The translations under genes and the position numbers were made by a program. This document shows, one piece after another, positions 34,138 through 42,513 of a stretch of 64,000 nt of DNA. The first letter of the stretch is position 1; every line of letters starts with the position of its first letter. Origin of the DNA: DATKWD01 sp035529695 (GTDB lineage Bacteria > Actinomycetota > Acidimicrobiia > Acidimicrobiales > Salinilacustritrichaceae); the NCBI GenBank assembly GCA_035529695.1, contig DATKWD010000142.1:1-64000 (forward strand), written 5' to 3'. Under the pieces are notes generated by a model, which was not told the DNA's origin, made no database searches, and saw nothing but the letters and a program-made list of their open reading frames with translations.

Positions 34138-34908
34138 TTGGCCGACGAGCCGATACTCGAGTGCCGGGGTGTGTCGAAGCACTTCGGCGCAGTGCAAGCG
34201 CTGTACAAGGTCGACTTCGAGGTGTGTCCGGGCGAGGTGATGGCCCTGGTCGGCGACAACGGGGCCGGGAAGTCGACGCTCATCAAGGGCATCGCCGGCA
34301 TCTACCCCTTCGACGACGGCCAGGTTCGCTTCGAGGGCAGCGATGTGCGGATCAGCGGGCCGGCGGCGGCCGCCGGCCTCGGCATCGAGATCGTCTACCA
34401 GGACCTCGCGCTCGCCGACAACCTCGACGTCGTCGGCAACATGTTTCTCGGCCGCGAACGCAAGAAAGGTCTGGTCCTCGACGAGACCAGCATGGAGCAG
34501 GACGCCCAGTCGACCCTCGACAGCCTGTCGGTGAGGACGCTCCAGTCGGTGCGTCAGACCGTCGCCGGGCTCTCCGGGGGCCAGCGCCAAGCCGTGGCGG
34601 TGGCCAAGGCGGTGATGTGGGAATCCAAGGTGGTCATCCTCGACGAGCCGACCGCAGCGCTCGGCGTCGCCCAGACACGGCAGGTCCTCGACCTCACCCG
34701 CCGCCTGGCCGACCGGGGTCTGGGCGTGGTCATCATCTCGCACAACCTGCACGACATCTTCGAGGTGGCCGATCGCATCACCGTGCTCCGCCTGGGACAA
34801 CAGGTCGACGTGTTCACGACCGCAGATTCCGACCAGCAGGAGGTCGTGCACTCGATCACCGCCGGCAGCCTGCAATTCGTACCCGGCATGACGGAGATCG
34901 ATGACTGA
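34138..34908 (+). CDS. Sugar ABC transporter ATP-binding protein (single NBD, FrcA/XylG-like)
   Basis: 256 residues from TTG 34138, chosen because AGGGGGG lies 5-6 nt upstream; the open frame extends back through the hairpin and is rejected. It has a single nucleotide-binding domain: Walker A GDNGAGKST, Q-loop at VYQDLAL, signature LSGGQRQAVAVAKA, Walker B VVILDEPTAAL, and the H-loop ISHNLHD. Most ribose-type importers have a fused double NBD; the short form occurs in FrcA-like systems and must work as a homodimer. It energises uptake with the permease that follows. Confidence 0.9.
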   Translation: MADEPILECRGVSKHFGAVQALYKVDFEVCPGEVMALVGDNGAGKSTLIKGIAGIYPFDDGQVRFEGSDVRISGPAAAAGLGIEIVYQDLALADNLDVVGNMFLGRERKKGLVLDETSMEQDAQSTLDSLSVRTLQSVRQTVAGLSGGQRQAVAVAKAVMWESKVVILDEPTAALGVAQTRQVLDLTRRLADRGLGVVIISHNLHDIFEVADRITVLRLGQQVDVFTTADSDQQEVVHSITAGSLQFVPGMTEIDD

Positions 34909-36164
34909 TGAGCGAGACAATGGCTGACAGCGAAGATCCTTCCGGCGCCTCAGAGCCCGAGACACCGAACGAGTCCGTGAAGGAGTACCTGGCCGCGTGG
35001 TGGGTGCGCGTCAAGGCCGGCGATCTCGGATCACTGCCGTTGATCATCGGCCTCATCGTCATCCTGCTCGTCTTCGGCCTCGCCGAGGAGGTGTTCATCA
35101 CTCCACGGAACTTCACCAACCTCCTCCTCCAGATGTCCGGCATCGCCACCATCGCCGTCGGTGTGGTGTTCGTGCTGCTGATCGCCGAGATCGATCTGTC
35201 CGTTGCCTATGTGAGTGCTGTGGGCGGCGTCATCATGACGCTCCTCCTGCGGCCCGGTGATCCGGGATGGCCGTGGTTCCTCGCCATCGCCGCCGCGTTG
35301 CTCATCACGACCATCATCGGCCTGGTCACCGGCCTGATCGTGACGAAGGCGGGCGTCCCGTCGTTCGTCGTCACGCTGGCCGGTCTCCTCGTCTACAGCG
35401 GTGTCGTCCTGACGCTGACGACGGAGGCCTCGAACTCGGGCACGGTCCGCATCCAGGACGACACGGTGATCGACATCGCCGGGTCGTTCCTCGGCGACGC
35501 GCTCGGGTGGATCCTCGGCCTCGGTTCGGTGGCGATCTATGCAGCCATCCAGCTTCGAACGATGATCACCCGCCGGTCGCGGGGTCTTCCCACCAAGCCC
35601 CCGCTGCTCGTCGGCCTGCAGATCGGTGGCTTGGCCCTCGCGGTGGCCTGGGCGGTCTGGTACGCCAATCGCGATCGCGGGGTCCCGTTCGTCCTGCTCA
35701 TCGTGCTCGTGTTCGTGGTCTTCTGGTCGTTCGTCGCCGCACGCACCGCGTTCGGCCGGCACATCTACGCGGTCGGGGGCAATCCCGAGGCAGCCCGGCG
35801 GGCCGGCATCAACGTGGACCGCATCAGGATCGCCGTGTTCATGATCATGGGATTCATGGCCGGCAGCGGCGGGATCATCCTGGCATCGCGCATCCGCTCG
35901 GTCTCGACTGGCACCGGTGGCGGCAACCTGTTGCTCGAGGTCATCGCCGCAGCAGTCATCGGTGGAACGAGCCTGTTCGGTGGCCGCGGCCGTCCGGTCA
36001 ACGCGTTGTTGGGTGCATTGGTCATCGCAAGCGTCGGGAACGGGATGGACCTGCTCGGCCTGGCCGCCGGCACCAAGTTCATCGTGACCGGCCTCGTGTT
36101 GCTGGCAGCCGTGCTGGTCGACTCGCTGTCCAAGAAGGGCCGCGCCGCGGCCGGAATGGTCTGA
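34908..36164 (+). CDS. Sugar ABC transporter permease (XylH-like)
   Basis: 418 residues; ATG 34908 shares one base with the ATPase stop (TGATG). A hydrophilic N-terminal tail of about 45 residues precedes roughly ten membrane helices. The BPD_transp_2 landmarks are LIAEIDLSVAYVSAVGGVIM, GLIVTKAGVPSFVVTLAG, GRHIYAVGGNPEAARRAGI (the ATPase-coupling loop) and AVIGGTSLFGGRGRPVNALLG. The extra-long loop between helices is typical of XylH-type permeases. It forms the import channel with the ATPase and the lipoprotein encoded upstream. Confidence 0.9.
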   Translation: MSETMADSEDPSGASEPETPNESVKEYLAAWWVRVKAGDLGSLPLIIGLIVILLVFGLAEEVFITPRNFTNLLLQMSGIATIAVGVVFVLLIAEIDLSVAYVSAVGGVIMTLLLRPGDPGWPWFLAIAAALLITTIIGLVTGLIVTKAGVPSFVVTLAGLLVYSGVVLTLTTEASNSGTVRIQDDTVIDIAGSFLGDALGWILGLGSVAIYAAIQLRTMITRRSRGLPTKPPLLVGLQIGGLALAVAWAVWYANRDRGVPFVLLIVLVFVVFWSFVAARTAFGRHIYAVGGNPEAARRAGINVDRIRIAVFMIMGFMAGSGGIILASRIRSVSTGTGGGNLLLEVIAAAVIGGTSLFGGRGRPVNALLGALVIASVGNGMDLLGLAAGTKFIVTGLVLLAAVLVDSLSKKGRAAAGMV

Positions 36165-36171
36165 TCGAGTC

Positions 36172-36471
36172 ATGGGCTGCTGTCTCGTTGCGTTCGCGTC
36201 GTGGTTCTCGCCGCGCTTCGCGTTGTTCCTCTGGTGGCTCTTCGGAGACCGGCTGTCGATCGTGTTCGACTCGTTCTGGCAGGGACTCCTCGGCTTCCTC
36301 GTCCTTCCCTGGGCCACCCTCTTCTACGCATTGGCGTACGCGCCGGTCGGCGAGGTGTCGGGCATCGGATGGCTGTTCGTCGGCTTCGGCGTCATCTGCG
36401 ACATCGCCTCGTGGGGTGGCGGTGGCCAACGTGGCCGCGCGTACTACGTCGAGGAATACCGTGCGGCCTGA
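36172..36471 (+). CDS. Small membrane protein, unknown function
   Basis: 99 residues from ATG 36172, 7 bp after the permease. There are two or three hydrophobic helices (about 3-25, 38-55 and 63-80) and a hydrophilic GGGQRGRAYYVEEYRAA tail. I do not recognise the family. Its place between the permease and the aldo/keto reductase suggests co-transcription, but nothing links it to transport function. Confidence 0.6.
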   Translation: MGCCLVAFASWFSPRFALFLWWLFGDRLSIVFDSFWQGLLGFLVLPWATLFYALAYAPVGEVSGIGWLFVGFGVICDIASWGGGGQRGRAYYVEEYRAA

Positions 36472-36498
36472 CCAGGCCCGACCGACGAGGAGCTGATC

Positions 36499-37485
36499 AT
36501 CCGCACACGACGACTGGGGAGCACGGGGTTCGAGGTCTCCGAGGTCGGGTTCGGCGCCTGGGCGATCGGTGCCGACTGGGGCCGCGTCGACGACGAGGAC
36601 GCCATCGCAGCGCTCAACGCGGCGGTCGATGCCGGAGTCAGCTTCATCGACACCGCCGATGTGTACGGCGATGGTCGCTCGGAGCGTCTGATCGCGCGGT
36701 TCCGACGCCAGCGGCCGACGGCCGAGGTGGTGGTGGCCACCAAGGCGGGACGTCGGCTCGATCCGCACGTTGCCGAGGCCTACACGCCCGAGGCGATCGA
36801 AGGCTTCGTCGACCGCAGCCTTGCAAACCTCGAGGTCGAGGCGCTCGACCTGGTGCAACTGCACTGCCCTCCGACCGCGGTCTACGACGACGACGAGGTG
36901 TTCGATGGGCTCGACGACCTGGTCCGCCGGGGCAAGATCCTTCATCACGGGGTGAGCGTCGAGCGCATCGACGAAGCGCTCCGTGCCATTCGACGACCGA
37001 CCGTCGAGACCGTACAGATCATCTTCAACGTGTTCCGCCAACGACCGGCGTCGGACTTCCTGGCGGCGGCCGCCGGCCACGATGTCGGGGTGATCGCTCG
37101 GGTGCCCCTCGCGAGCGGACTCCTCAGCGGGAAGATCACCGCCGACACCGAGTTCGCCGCCGACGACCACCGGTCCTACAACCGGCACGGCGAAGCCTTC
37201 GACGTGGGCGAGACCTTCGCAGGGGTGCCCTTCGACGTCGGGCTGGCGGCCGTCGACGAGATCCGTGACCTCGTCCCCGTCGACGGGTCGATGGCTCAGT
37301 TCGCGCTCCGATGGATCCTCACCTTCGCCGAGGTCTCGACGGTGATCCCGGGTGCCCGCAACGCAGACCAGGCCGCGTCGAATGCTGCGGCATCGTCACT
37401 CGGTCCGATCGACGAGTCGACGATGACTGCGGCCGCCGACGTGTACGAACGCCTCGTGAAGCCTCATGTCCATGATCGCTGGTGA
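36499..37485 (+). CDS. Aldo/keto reductase with apparent AUC start codon
   Basis: 328 residues if read from ATC 36499. The in-frame stop upstream is TGA 36469-36471, and no ATG, GTG or TTG occurs until GTG 36661, which would remove the first 54 residues including the conserved N-terminal strand and the catalytic Asp. ATC 36499 lies 6 nt after a perfect GAGGAG site and gives the typical family start RTRRLGSTGFEVSEVGFGAW. The catalytic tetrad is visible: Asp (DTADVYGDG), Tyr in the same motif, Lys in VATKAG and His in LVQLHC. AKRs reduce or oxidise sugars and carbonyls with NADPH. It follows the sugar transporter and overlaps the PhyH gene. Confidence 0.82.
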   Translation: MRTRRLGSTGFEVSEVGFGAWAIGADWGRVDDEDAIAALNAAVDAGVSFIDTADVYGDGRSERLIARFRRQRPTAEVVVATKAGRRLDPHVAEAYTPEAIEGFVDRSLANLEVEALDLVQLHCPPTAVYDDDEVFDGLDDLVRRGKILHHGVSVERIDEALRAIRRPTVETVQIIFNVFRQRPASDFLAAAAGHDVGVIARVPLASGLLSGKITADTEFAADDHRSYNRHGEAFDVGETFAGVPFDVGLAAVDEIRDLVPVDGSMAQFALRWILTFAEVSTVIPGARNADQAASNAAASSLGPIDESTMTAAADVYERLVKPHVHDRW

Positions 37486-38293
37486 CGCGTACCGCCTCAC
37501 CGAGGGGCAGCTCGCCGACTTCGCCTCCAACGGCTACGTCCACCTGCCGCGTCTGCTCTCCGAGGACGAGGTCGCCGATCTCGAGGTGGTGTACGACCGC
37601 TTCCTCACTCGCCGGATCGAGGTTCCGGGCAAGGACTTCTGCGACATGGCCGGCGACTACGGCCGAGATCCCGACGACTTCTCGATCGTCAACGTCATGC
37701 TTCCGAGGAAGTACCACCCGGGGTGGCGTGACAACGTGTTCGAGCGGCGAGCGGCGTCGGTCGCCGAGCAGCTGTGCGGACCTGGCATGGAGCTCGACTA
37801 CGACCAGCTGCTGGCCAAGCGGCCCAGGCGTGACGATGCGGTGTTCGCCTGGCATCAGGACATGGCGTACTGGCCCGAGACCCCCGACACCCGGACCGCG
37901 ACGCTGTGGCTGGCGATCGACGACTCGACCCTCGAGAACGGCTGCATGCGCTTCGTGCCCTCGACCGTCGACGAGCCCGAGCTCCGAGCTCATGTCCCGC
38001 AGTTCGGCGACCGGGGGGCGTCGCATGCGCTGGGCACCGAGCTGCGTCCCGGCGACGAGGTGGTGCCGGTCCCGATTCGGCGTGGCGATGTGACGGTGCA
38101 CAACGAGCGGGTGATGCATGGTTCCGGCGGGAACTCGACCGACGGCTTTCGCCGTGCCTACGTCCTTGCGTTCCGCGCCGCCGAGACCGTTCGCGCCGAG
38201 CGGGCGCTCGGGTTCACGCACAGCCACAACGACGCAGGCGACGTGCTCGACTCGGTCGGGGTCGCGGGCGAGACCCGCCGCGCTCGACCATAG
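37466..38293 (+). CDS. Phytanoyl-CoA dioxygenase (PhyH)-family 2-oxoglutarate/Fe(II) oxygenase
   Basis: 275 residues from ATG 37466 (ATG 37472 is possible), overlapping the end of the aldo/keto reductase by 20 bp. The iron-binding facial triad is recognisable: HxD in FAWHQDMAYW and the distal His in RVMHGSGGN, followed by the 2-oxoglutarate-binding Arg in FRRAYVLAF. The family hydroxylates diverse small molecules, so the substrate is unknown. The overlap with the reductase suggests both act on the same compound, perhaps one imported by the upstream ABC system. That is inference. Confidence 0.85.
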   Translation: MSMIAGDAYRLTEGQLADFASNGYVHLPRLLSEDEVADLEVVYDRFLTRRIEVPGKDFCDMAGDYGRDPDDFSIVNVMLPRKYHPGWRDNVFERRAASVAEQLCGPGMELDYDQLLAKRPRRDDAVFAWHQDMAYWPETPDTRTATLWLAIDDSTLENGCMRFVPSTVDEPELRAHVPQFGDRGASHALGTELRPGDEVVPVPIRRGDVTVHNERVMHGSGGNSTDGFRRAYVLAFRAAETVRAERALGFTHSHNDAGDVLDSVGVAGETRRARP

Positions 38294-38328
38294 GCCGCAC
38301 ACTCCCCGAAGCTGTCACCCCCCGTCGA

Positions 38329-38334
38329 TACGGT
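38329..38334 (+). promoter_or_regulatory. -10-like box TACGGT for the nurA-herA-sbcDC operon
   Basis: TACGGT ends 8 nt before ATG 38343, with no Shine-Dalgarno. It is the probable promoter of the four-gene repair operon. Confidence 0.45.
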
Positions 38335-38342
38335 TGCCGGTG

Positions 38343-39293
38343 ATGGTTGTCGTCGACGAGAACTGGCGGGTGTACGCCGAGGCGTGGGATCCGTCCTACG
38401 GCGCGCCTGCGGCGTTCGACCTCGACGGAACCGAGTCGGTCGAGCGGGCCGAGAGCGGCTCCGGTCACCTGATCGGGCCGACGGTCGCCCACCCGATGCC
38501 GTTGTGCTTCGTCGACGGCCGTCGCCGGGTCGAGCTGTCGCTGTGGGCCGAGCAGCCGGGCAGCGGCGAGCGGGTTCCGGGACTTCTCGGCGCCTATGCG
38601 GTCGGCGCGGTCACCATCACGCCGGGCCAGCCCGCTGCCTACCAGGGCATCCGGGTCGGCCGGCTGGCGATCTGGGGGGCGGGTCACGCGGGCGACTTGG
38701 CGCACCACAACGGGTATGAGTGGCGATCGTTCTCGTCGGCGGCCGACGAGCCCGCCAAGCTGCTCCAGGTCCTCCAGAACCAGATGCGGTCGGCCGAAGG
38801 TGCCTTGGCCCTCGACGCGGCCGGCGTCGGATGGAACGTGGTTCTCGACGGTCCGCTGAACTTCGTGCGGCGCCTCGACGACCTCGTCACCGGGTACGTG
38901 AAGTCGCACCACCGCCGCCTGCTTCCCGAACCGGCCCACGCCGCCGTACCCGGCTTGGAGGTCGGTGGCCGGACACCCATCTACGCGATCGGCGCCGACC
39001 GCTACACCTGCTACGCCCGCGTCGGTCGGCCCGGAAAGGGCTCGTCGCCGTGGGGTGGCATCGTGCGGCTCGAGTTCCCGACATCGGCCGGCCTCGACCG
39101 TGTCGCCGAGCGGGCGTCTGCCCTGGCCGCCCTGCTGCCCGCGTACGCCGGGCAGGCCCATCGTGACCCTCGGGCGCCGGTCAACCTGACGCCGGTCCGA
39201 AACCTCGAAGGCCACCTGTCGCACCTCCTCGGTCCGGTCGATCTGGCGGTTCGCGCCGCCCGTGAAGCCGTCGTGGCAGGGTTGGCCCGATGA
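38343..39293 (+). CDS. nurA: NurA-like 5'-3' nuclease
   Basis: 316 residues from ATG 38343; the longer open frame overlaps the PhyH gene. The protein matches the NurA-domain proteins found beside HerA in actinobacteria. The candidate metal-binding Asp residues lie in LCFVDGRRRVEL (about residue 57) and in WNVVLDGPLNFVRRL (about residue 170). The C-terminal blocks YVKSHHRRLLP, IYAIGADRYTCYAR and DPRAPVNLTPVRNLE are typical of the group. NurA trims 5' strands at DNA ends together with the HerA translocase. It is coupled to herA by ATGA. Nuclease activity is inferred. Confidence 0.78.
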   Translation: MVVVDENWRVYAEAWDPSYGAPAAFDLDGTESVERAESGSGHLIGPTVAHPMPLCFVDGRRRVELSLWAEQPGSGERVPGLLGAYAVGAVTITPGQPAAYQGIRVGRLAIWGAGHAGDLAHHNGYEWRSFSSAADEPAKLLQVLQNQMRSAEGALALDAAGVGWNVVLDGPLNFVRRLDDLVTGYVKSHHRRLLPEPAHAAVPGLEVGGRTPIYAIGADRYTCYARVGRPGKGSSPWGGIVRLEFPTSAGLDRVAERASALAALLPAYAGQAHRDPRAPVNLTPVRNLEGHLSHLLGPVDLAVRAAREAVVAGLAR

Positions 39294-41227
39294 CCGATCC
39301 CAGCGTTGAACCTCCCGACGCCGCCTCGCCCGGACGGTCCGGTGAGACCGAGCTGACGCCCATCTGGCCGCCCGGCGAGATCGATCCCGAGAGCCGGCGC
39401 AACCAGCTCGACGGCCTCGACGACATCCCGCTCGCCGACCCCGTGGGACTGGTCGACGCATCGACCGAGGCGTCCACCCGCACCGCGCAGATCCTCGTCG
39501 ATCCGCTCACCGACCTGACCCTCGACACCTTCGTGGTGGCCGCGCAGCGGCTGGTCGACGGATCGAGCCTGTTCCACTACGGGATCGTCACCGAGGTGGC
39601 CGGGCTGGTCGAAGGGGCCGAGACCGCCACCGACACCGCTCGCCTCGCCGCCGCCACGCTTCCCGGTCAGCGCTACCGACGGGCCGATGTCAACTGGATC
39701 CGCACCCACCCCGAGCAGTACCTGCCGCCGTCGTCGGGCGCCGCGGTGTGGATCGCCACCGGTACCCATCGCCGTCGAGCGTTGTTCCTCGACAAGATGG
39801 ACGAGCACGAGCGCATCCCGATCGGGCTCGACATGAACGGCGACCTCGTCCACCTGCCGTACAGCTTCCTGAACGGCGACCGTGGTGCCCACGCCTCGAT
39901 CTCGGGCAAGTCCGGAGTTGCCACCAAGACGAGCTACGCCCTGTTCCTGCTCTACATGCTGTTCGAGACCGACTGGGGCATGACGGCGCGGCAGGGCAAC
40001 AGCCACGACCGCGCCCTGCTGTTCTCGGTCAAGGGGTCCGATCTCTGTCTCCTCGACAAGAAGAACAACGTCTTCTTCGGCACCAGCGAGACGGCAGCCG
40101 ACGCCCGCGAGCAGTGGAGGGCACTCCAGGTCGACGACCCGCAGCCATTCAGCCACCTCGGCGTCTTCGCACCCGCAGAGGACGCGCCACCCGACACCAC
40201 CCCCGTGCCCGATCTGCCCGTGCGCGATCGGTCCGAGACCCACGCCTACGGGTGGTCGCCCCGATCGTTCATCGAACGTGGCCTTCTCGAGTTCGTGTTC
40301 GACGACCTCGAGAAGGGGCAGATCTCCTTCATCGAACAGGTCGTACGCGTCCAGTTGCTTCGCTGGATGTACCCGGTGGTCGGCGACACGAGCGGTCGAG
40401 TCGTGCTCGTCGACCCCTCGACGATCGGCGAGCAGGTCGGCCACACGTGGGAGTCCGCCCGTCGGGCGGCCCGCACCAAGTCGCCTCGCCCGGTCTCCGA
40501 CGGCGTCGTGTGCGAGACCTTCGACGACCTGGTCGACTTCGTGGCCGGCAAGGTGACCGACCCGAACGACGCCACCTACGACCCCACGTGGGTCGGCGGG
40601 GTCGCCCAAGGCACGTGCCAGGCGTTCTCGCGGCGGCTGTGGAAGTCGGCCCCGCGCCTGCGCCGGCTCATCCGCTCCGGGCTGGTCGAGGTCGAGCTGT
40701 CCGACACCCTCACCGTGGTCGACGTCCACGCCCTTCATGCCGATGCCCAGCGGTTCGTCGTCGCGTCCGTCCTCGCCGGTGTGTGGGAACAGCACGAGGA
40801 CTCGACGTCACCGGGGAAGACCTTCGTGGTGCTCGACGAACTCAACAAGTACGCACCTCGTCAGGGCACGTCTCCCATCAAGAGCCTGCTCGTCGACATC
40901 GCCGCTCGCGGGCGCAGCCTCGGCGTCGTGCTCATCGGCGCCCAACAGAACCCGTCGGGTGTCGATCGCGACATCACCAACAACGCAGCGCTCGAGGTGG
41001 TCGGTCAGATCAAGGCGTCCGAGGCCGCCGAGCTGGGGTTCCTCCCGCCCGAGATGCGGGCGCGCGCCCAGATCATCGCGCCCGGCACGATGATCACGTC
41101 GCAACCGCTTCTGCCCGCGCCGGTGCCGATCCGGTTCCCGTTCCCGCCCTATGCGACTCGCCATGCCGAGGTGCTGGCTCGACCCGAGGACGACGACGAT
41201 GCTCGCTCGCTGCTGGAGGGGATGTGA
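39290..41227 (+). CDS. herA: HerA-like ATPase / DNA translocase
   Basis: 645 residues from ATG 39290, overlapping the nurA stop. An N-terminal beta-barrel-like HAS region precedes the FtsK/HerA-type ATPase. Walker A is SGKSGVATKTS at about residue 204, Walker B VVLDELNKYAP at about 512, and a sensor-like stretch GVVLIGAQQNPSGVDRDI follows, with the C-terminal brace MITSQPLLPAP. HerA forms a hexamer that pumps DNA to NurA during end resection. A long internal region (about 220-480) is larger than in archaeal HerA. Its stop overlaps sbcD as GTGA. Confidence 0.85.
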   Translation: MTDPSVEPPDAASPGRSGETELTPIWPPGEIDPESRRNQLDGLDDIPLADPVGLVDASTEASTRTAQILVDPLTDLTLDTFVVAAQRLVDGSSLFHYGIVTEVAGLVEGAETATDTARLAAATLPGQRYRRADVNWIRTHPEQYLPPSSGAAVWIATGTHRRRALFLDKMDEHERIPIGLDMNGDLVHLPYSFLNGDRGAHASISGKSGVATKTSYALFLLYMLFETDWGMTARQGNSHDRALLFSVKGSDLCLLDKKNNVFFGTSETAADAREQWRALQVDDPQPFSHLGVFAPAEDAPPDTTPVPDLPVRDRSETHAYGWSPRSFIERGLLEFVFDDLEKGQISFIEQVVRVQLLRWMYPVVGDTSGRVVLVDPSTIGEQVGHTWESARRAARTKSPRPVSDGVVCETFDDLVDFVAGKVTDPNDATYDPTWVGGVAQGTCQAFSRRLWKSAPRLRRLIRSGLVEVELSDTLTVVDVHALHADAQRFVVASVLAGVWEQHEDSTSPGKTFVVLDELNKYAPRQGTSPIKSLLVDIAARGRSLGVVLIGAQQNPSGVDRDITNNAALEVVGQIKASEAAELGFLPPEMRARAQIIAPGTMITSQPLLPAPVPIRFPFPPYATRHAEVLARPEDDDDARSLLEGM

Positions 41228-42513
41228 GGTCCGAGGGTGCGGCCCGCGTGCTCCACACCTCCGACTGGCATCTCGGCGTCAGCGTTCGCAACCACTCGCG
41301 GGCCGACGATCATGACGCGGCGATCGCCGAGATCGTCGGCATCGCCGGGGAGGTGCAGCCCGACCTCATCATCCACACCGGCGACCTCTTCGACGGGCAC
41401 CGTCCGCCGATGCTCGAGTTCGGCCGGGCCATCCGTGCCCTGCGGTCTCTCGGTTCGATCGCACCGGTCGTCCTGATCGCCGGCAACCACGACAGCGCCG
41501 TCGTACTCGACGTGCTGGCCGATGCGGTCGACGACGACCGCATCACCATCCACGCCCTGCCGACCCTCGCCGAGAAGGGCGCGGTTTCGACCTTCTCGAC
41601 CGCCGCCGGCGTCGACCTGCGGCTCGCCGTGCTGCCGTTCGTTCACGCCAATCGGGTGCTGCGCGACTTCGCCGACTTCGTCGAGCCGAACGCGGCCTAC
41701 ACCGACAACGTGCGCAAGATCATCGGCCACCTGTCCGCCGCCTGTTTCGATGGCTTCGACCCGGCCCGCGAGGTCGCGGTCTTCGCATCGCACCTCCACG
41801 TCACCGGGGCCCGGACCTCGTCGGAGCGCGAGATCCACGTGTCGACCAACTACGCCACCGACCCAACGCACCTCCGGGCCGAGTTCGGCTATCTGGCCTT
41901 CGGCCACATCCACGTGCCGCAAGCGGTCGGCGGGGGCCGCGGCCGCTACGCCGGCTCGATCCTCGAAGTCGACTTCGGCGAGGAGGGCGAGGCGAAGCAG
42001 GTCGTGGTCGTCGACCTCGAACCCGGCCGTCCGGCGCAGATCGCCACTCACGAGCTCACCGCCGCTCGTCGGCTGCGTCGCGTGCGCGAGCCACTCTCCG
42101 GCCTCGCCGGCATGGCAGCCGACCTCGGCAACGCGATCGTCGAAGTCACGGTCCTGCCCGAGCCGTCCCACGACCTCGACCACGCCGACGACCGCCAGTC
42201 GTTGGCCGGCCTTGTCGCCGATGCCCTGCCCGGCGCCACCGTGGTGTCGGTCATCGATGGCCGCCGCCCGCACGTGGCGCTGGCCGACGCCGGAGGTGAC
42301 GAGGCCGACGGTTCGCCTCCCTCGATCCCCGAGACCTTTCGCACCTGGCTCGCGTCGGCCGAAGGGGCCAAGCTCCTCAATTCGGTCGGCGACACGCCTG
42401 CTGACCCCGAGCGGGTCGTGACGATGTTCGACGAACTCCATGCTGCGGTGCTCGGCGACGAGGTCCCGGTGCTCGCCGAGGCGGCGCAACTGGCCGACCT
42501 CATCGACGGCTGA
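41224..42513 (+). CDS. sbcD: DNA repair exonuclease SbcD (Mre11-like)
   Basis: 429 residues from GTG 41224, whose GTGA overlaps the herA stop. The manganese-binding metallophosphatase motifs occur in order: SDWHLG, HTGDLFDG, AGNHDS, ASHLHVTG and FGHIHVPQ. A C-terminal capping and Rad50-binding region follows, ending in the LASAEGAKLLNSVGD helix. With SbcC it forms the nuclease complex that processes DNA ends and hairpins. The open frame reaching back to 39748 is an out-of-frame shadow of herA. Confidence 0.9.
   Translation: MRSEGAARVLHTSDWHLGVSVRNHSRADDHDAAIAEIVGIAGEVQPDLIIHTGDLFDGHRPPMLEFGRAIRALRSLGSIAPVVLIAGNHDSAVVLDVLADAVDDDRITIHALPTLAEKGAVSTFSTAAGVDLRLAVLPFVHANRVLRDFADFVEPNAAYTDNVRKIIGHLSAACFDGFDPAREVAVFASHLHVTGARTSSEREIHVSTNYATDPTHLRAEFGYLAFGHIHVPQAVGGGRGRYAGSILEVDFGEEGEAKQVVVVDLEPGRPAQIATHELTAARRLRRVREPLSGLAGMAADLGNAIVEVTVLPEPSHDLDHADDRQSLAGLVADALPGATVVSVIDGRRPHVALADAGGDEADGSPPSIPETFRTWLASAEGAKLLNSVGDTPADPERVVTMFDELHAAVLGDEVPVLAEAAQLADLIDG

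Noticed and set aside
39011..40795. 594-codon minus-strand frame over nurA and herA
   Set aside because: It lies wholly antisense to genes with clear motifs, and no family pattern is visible.
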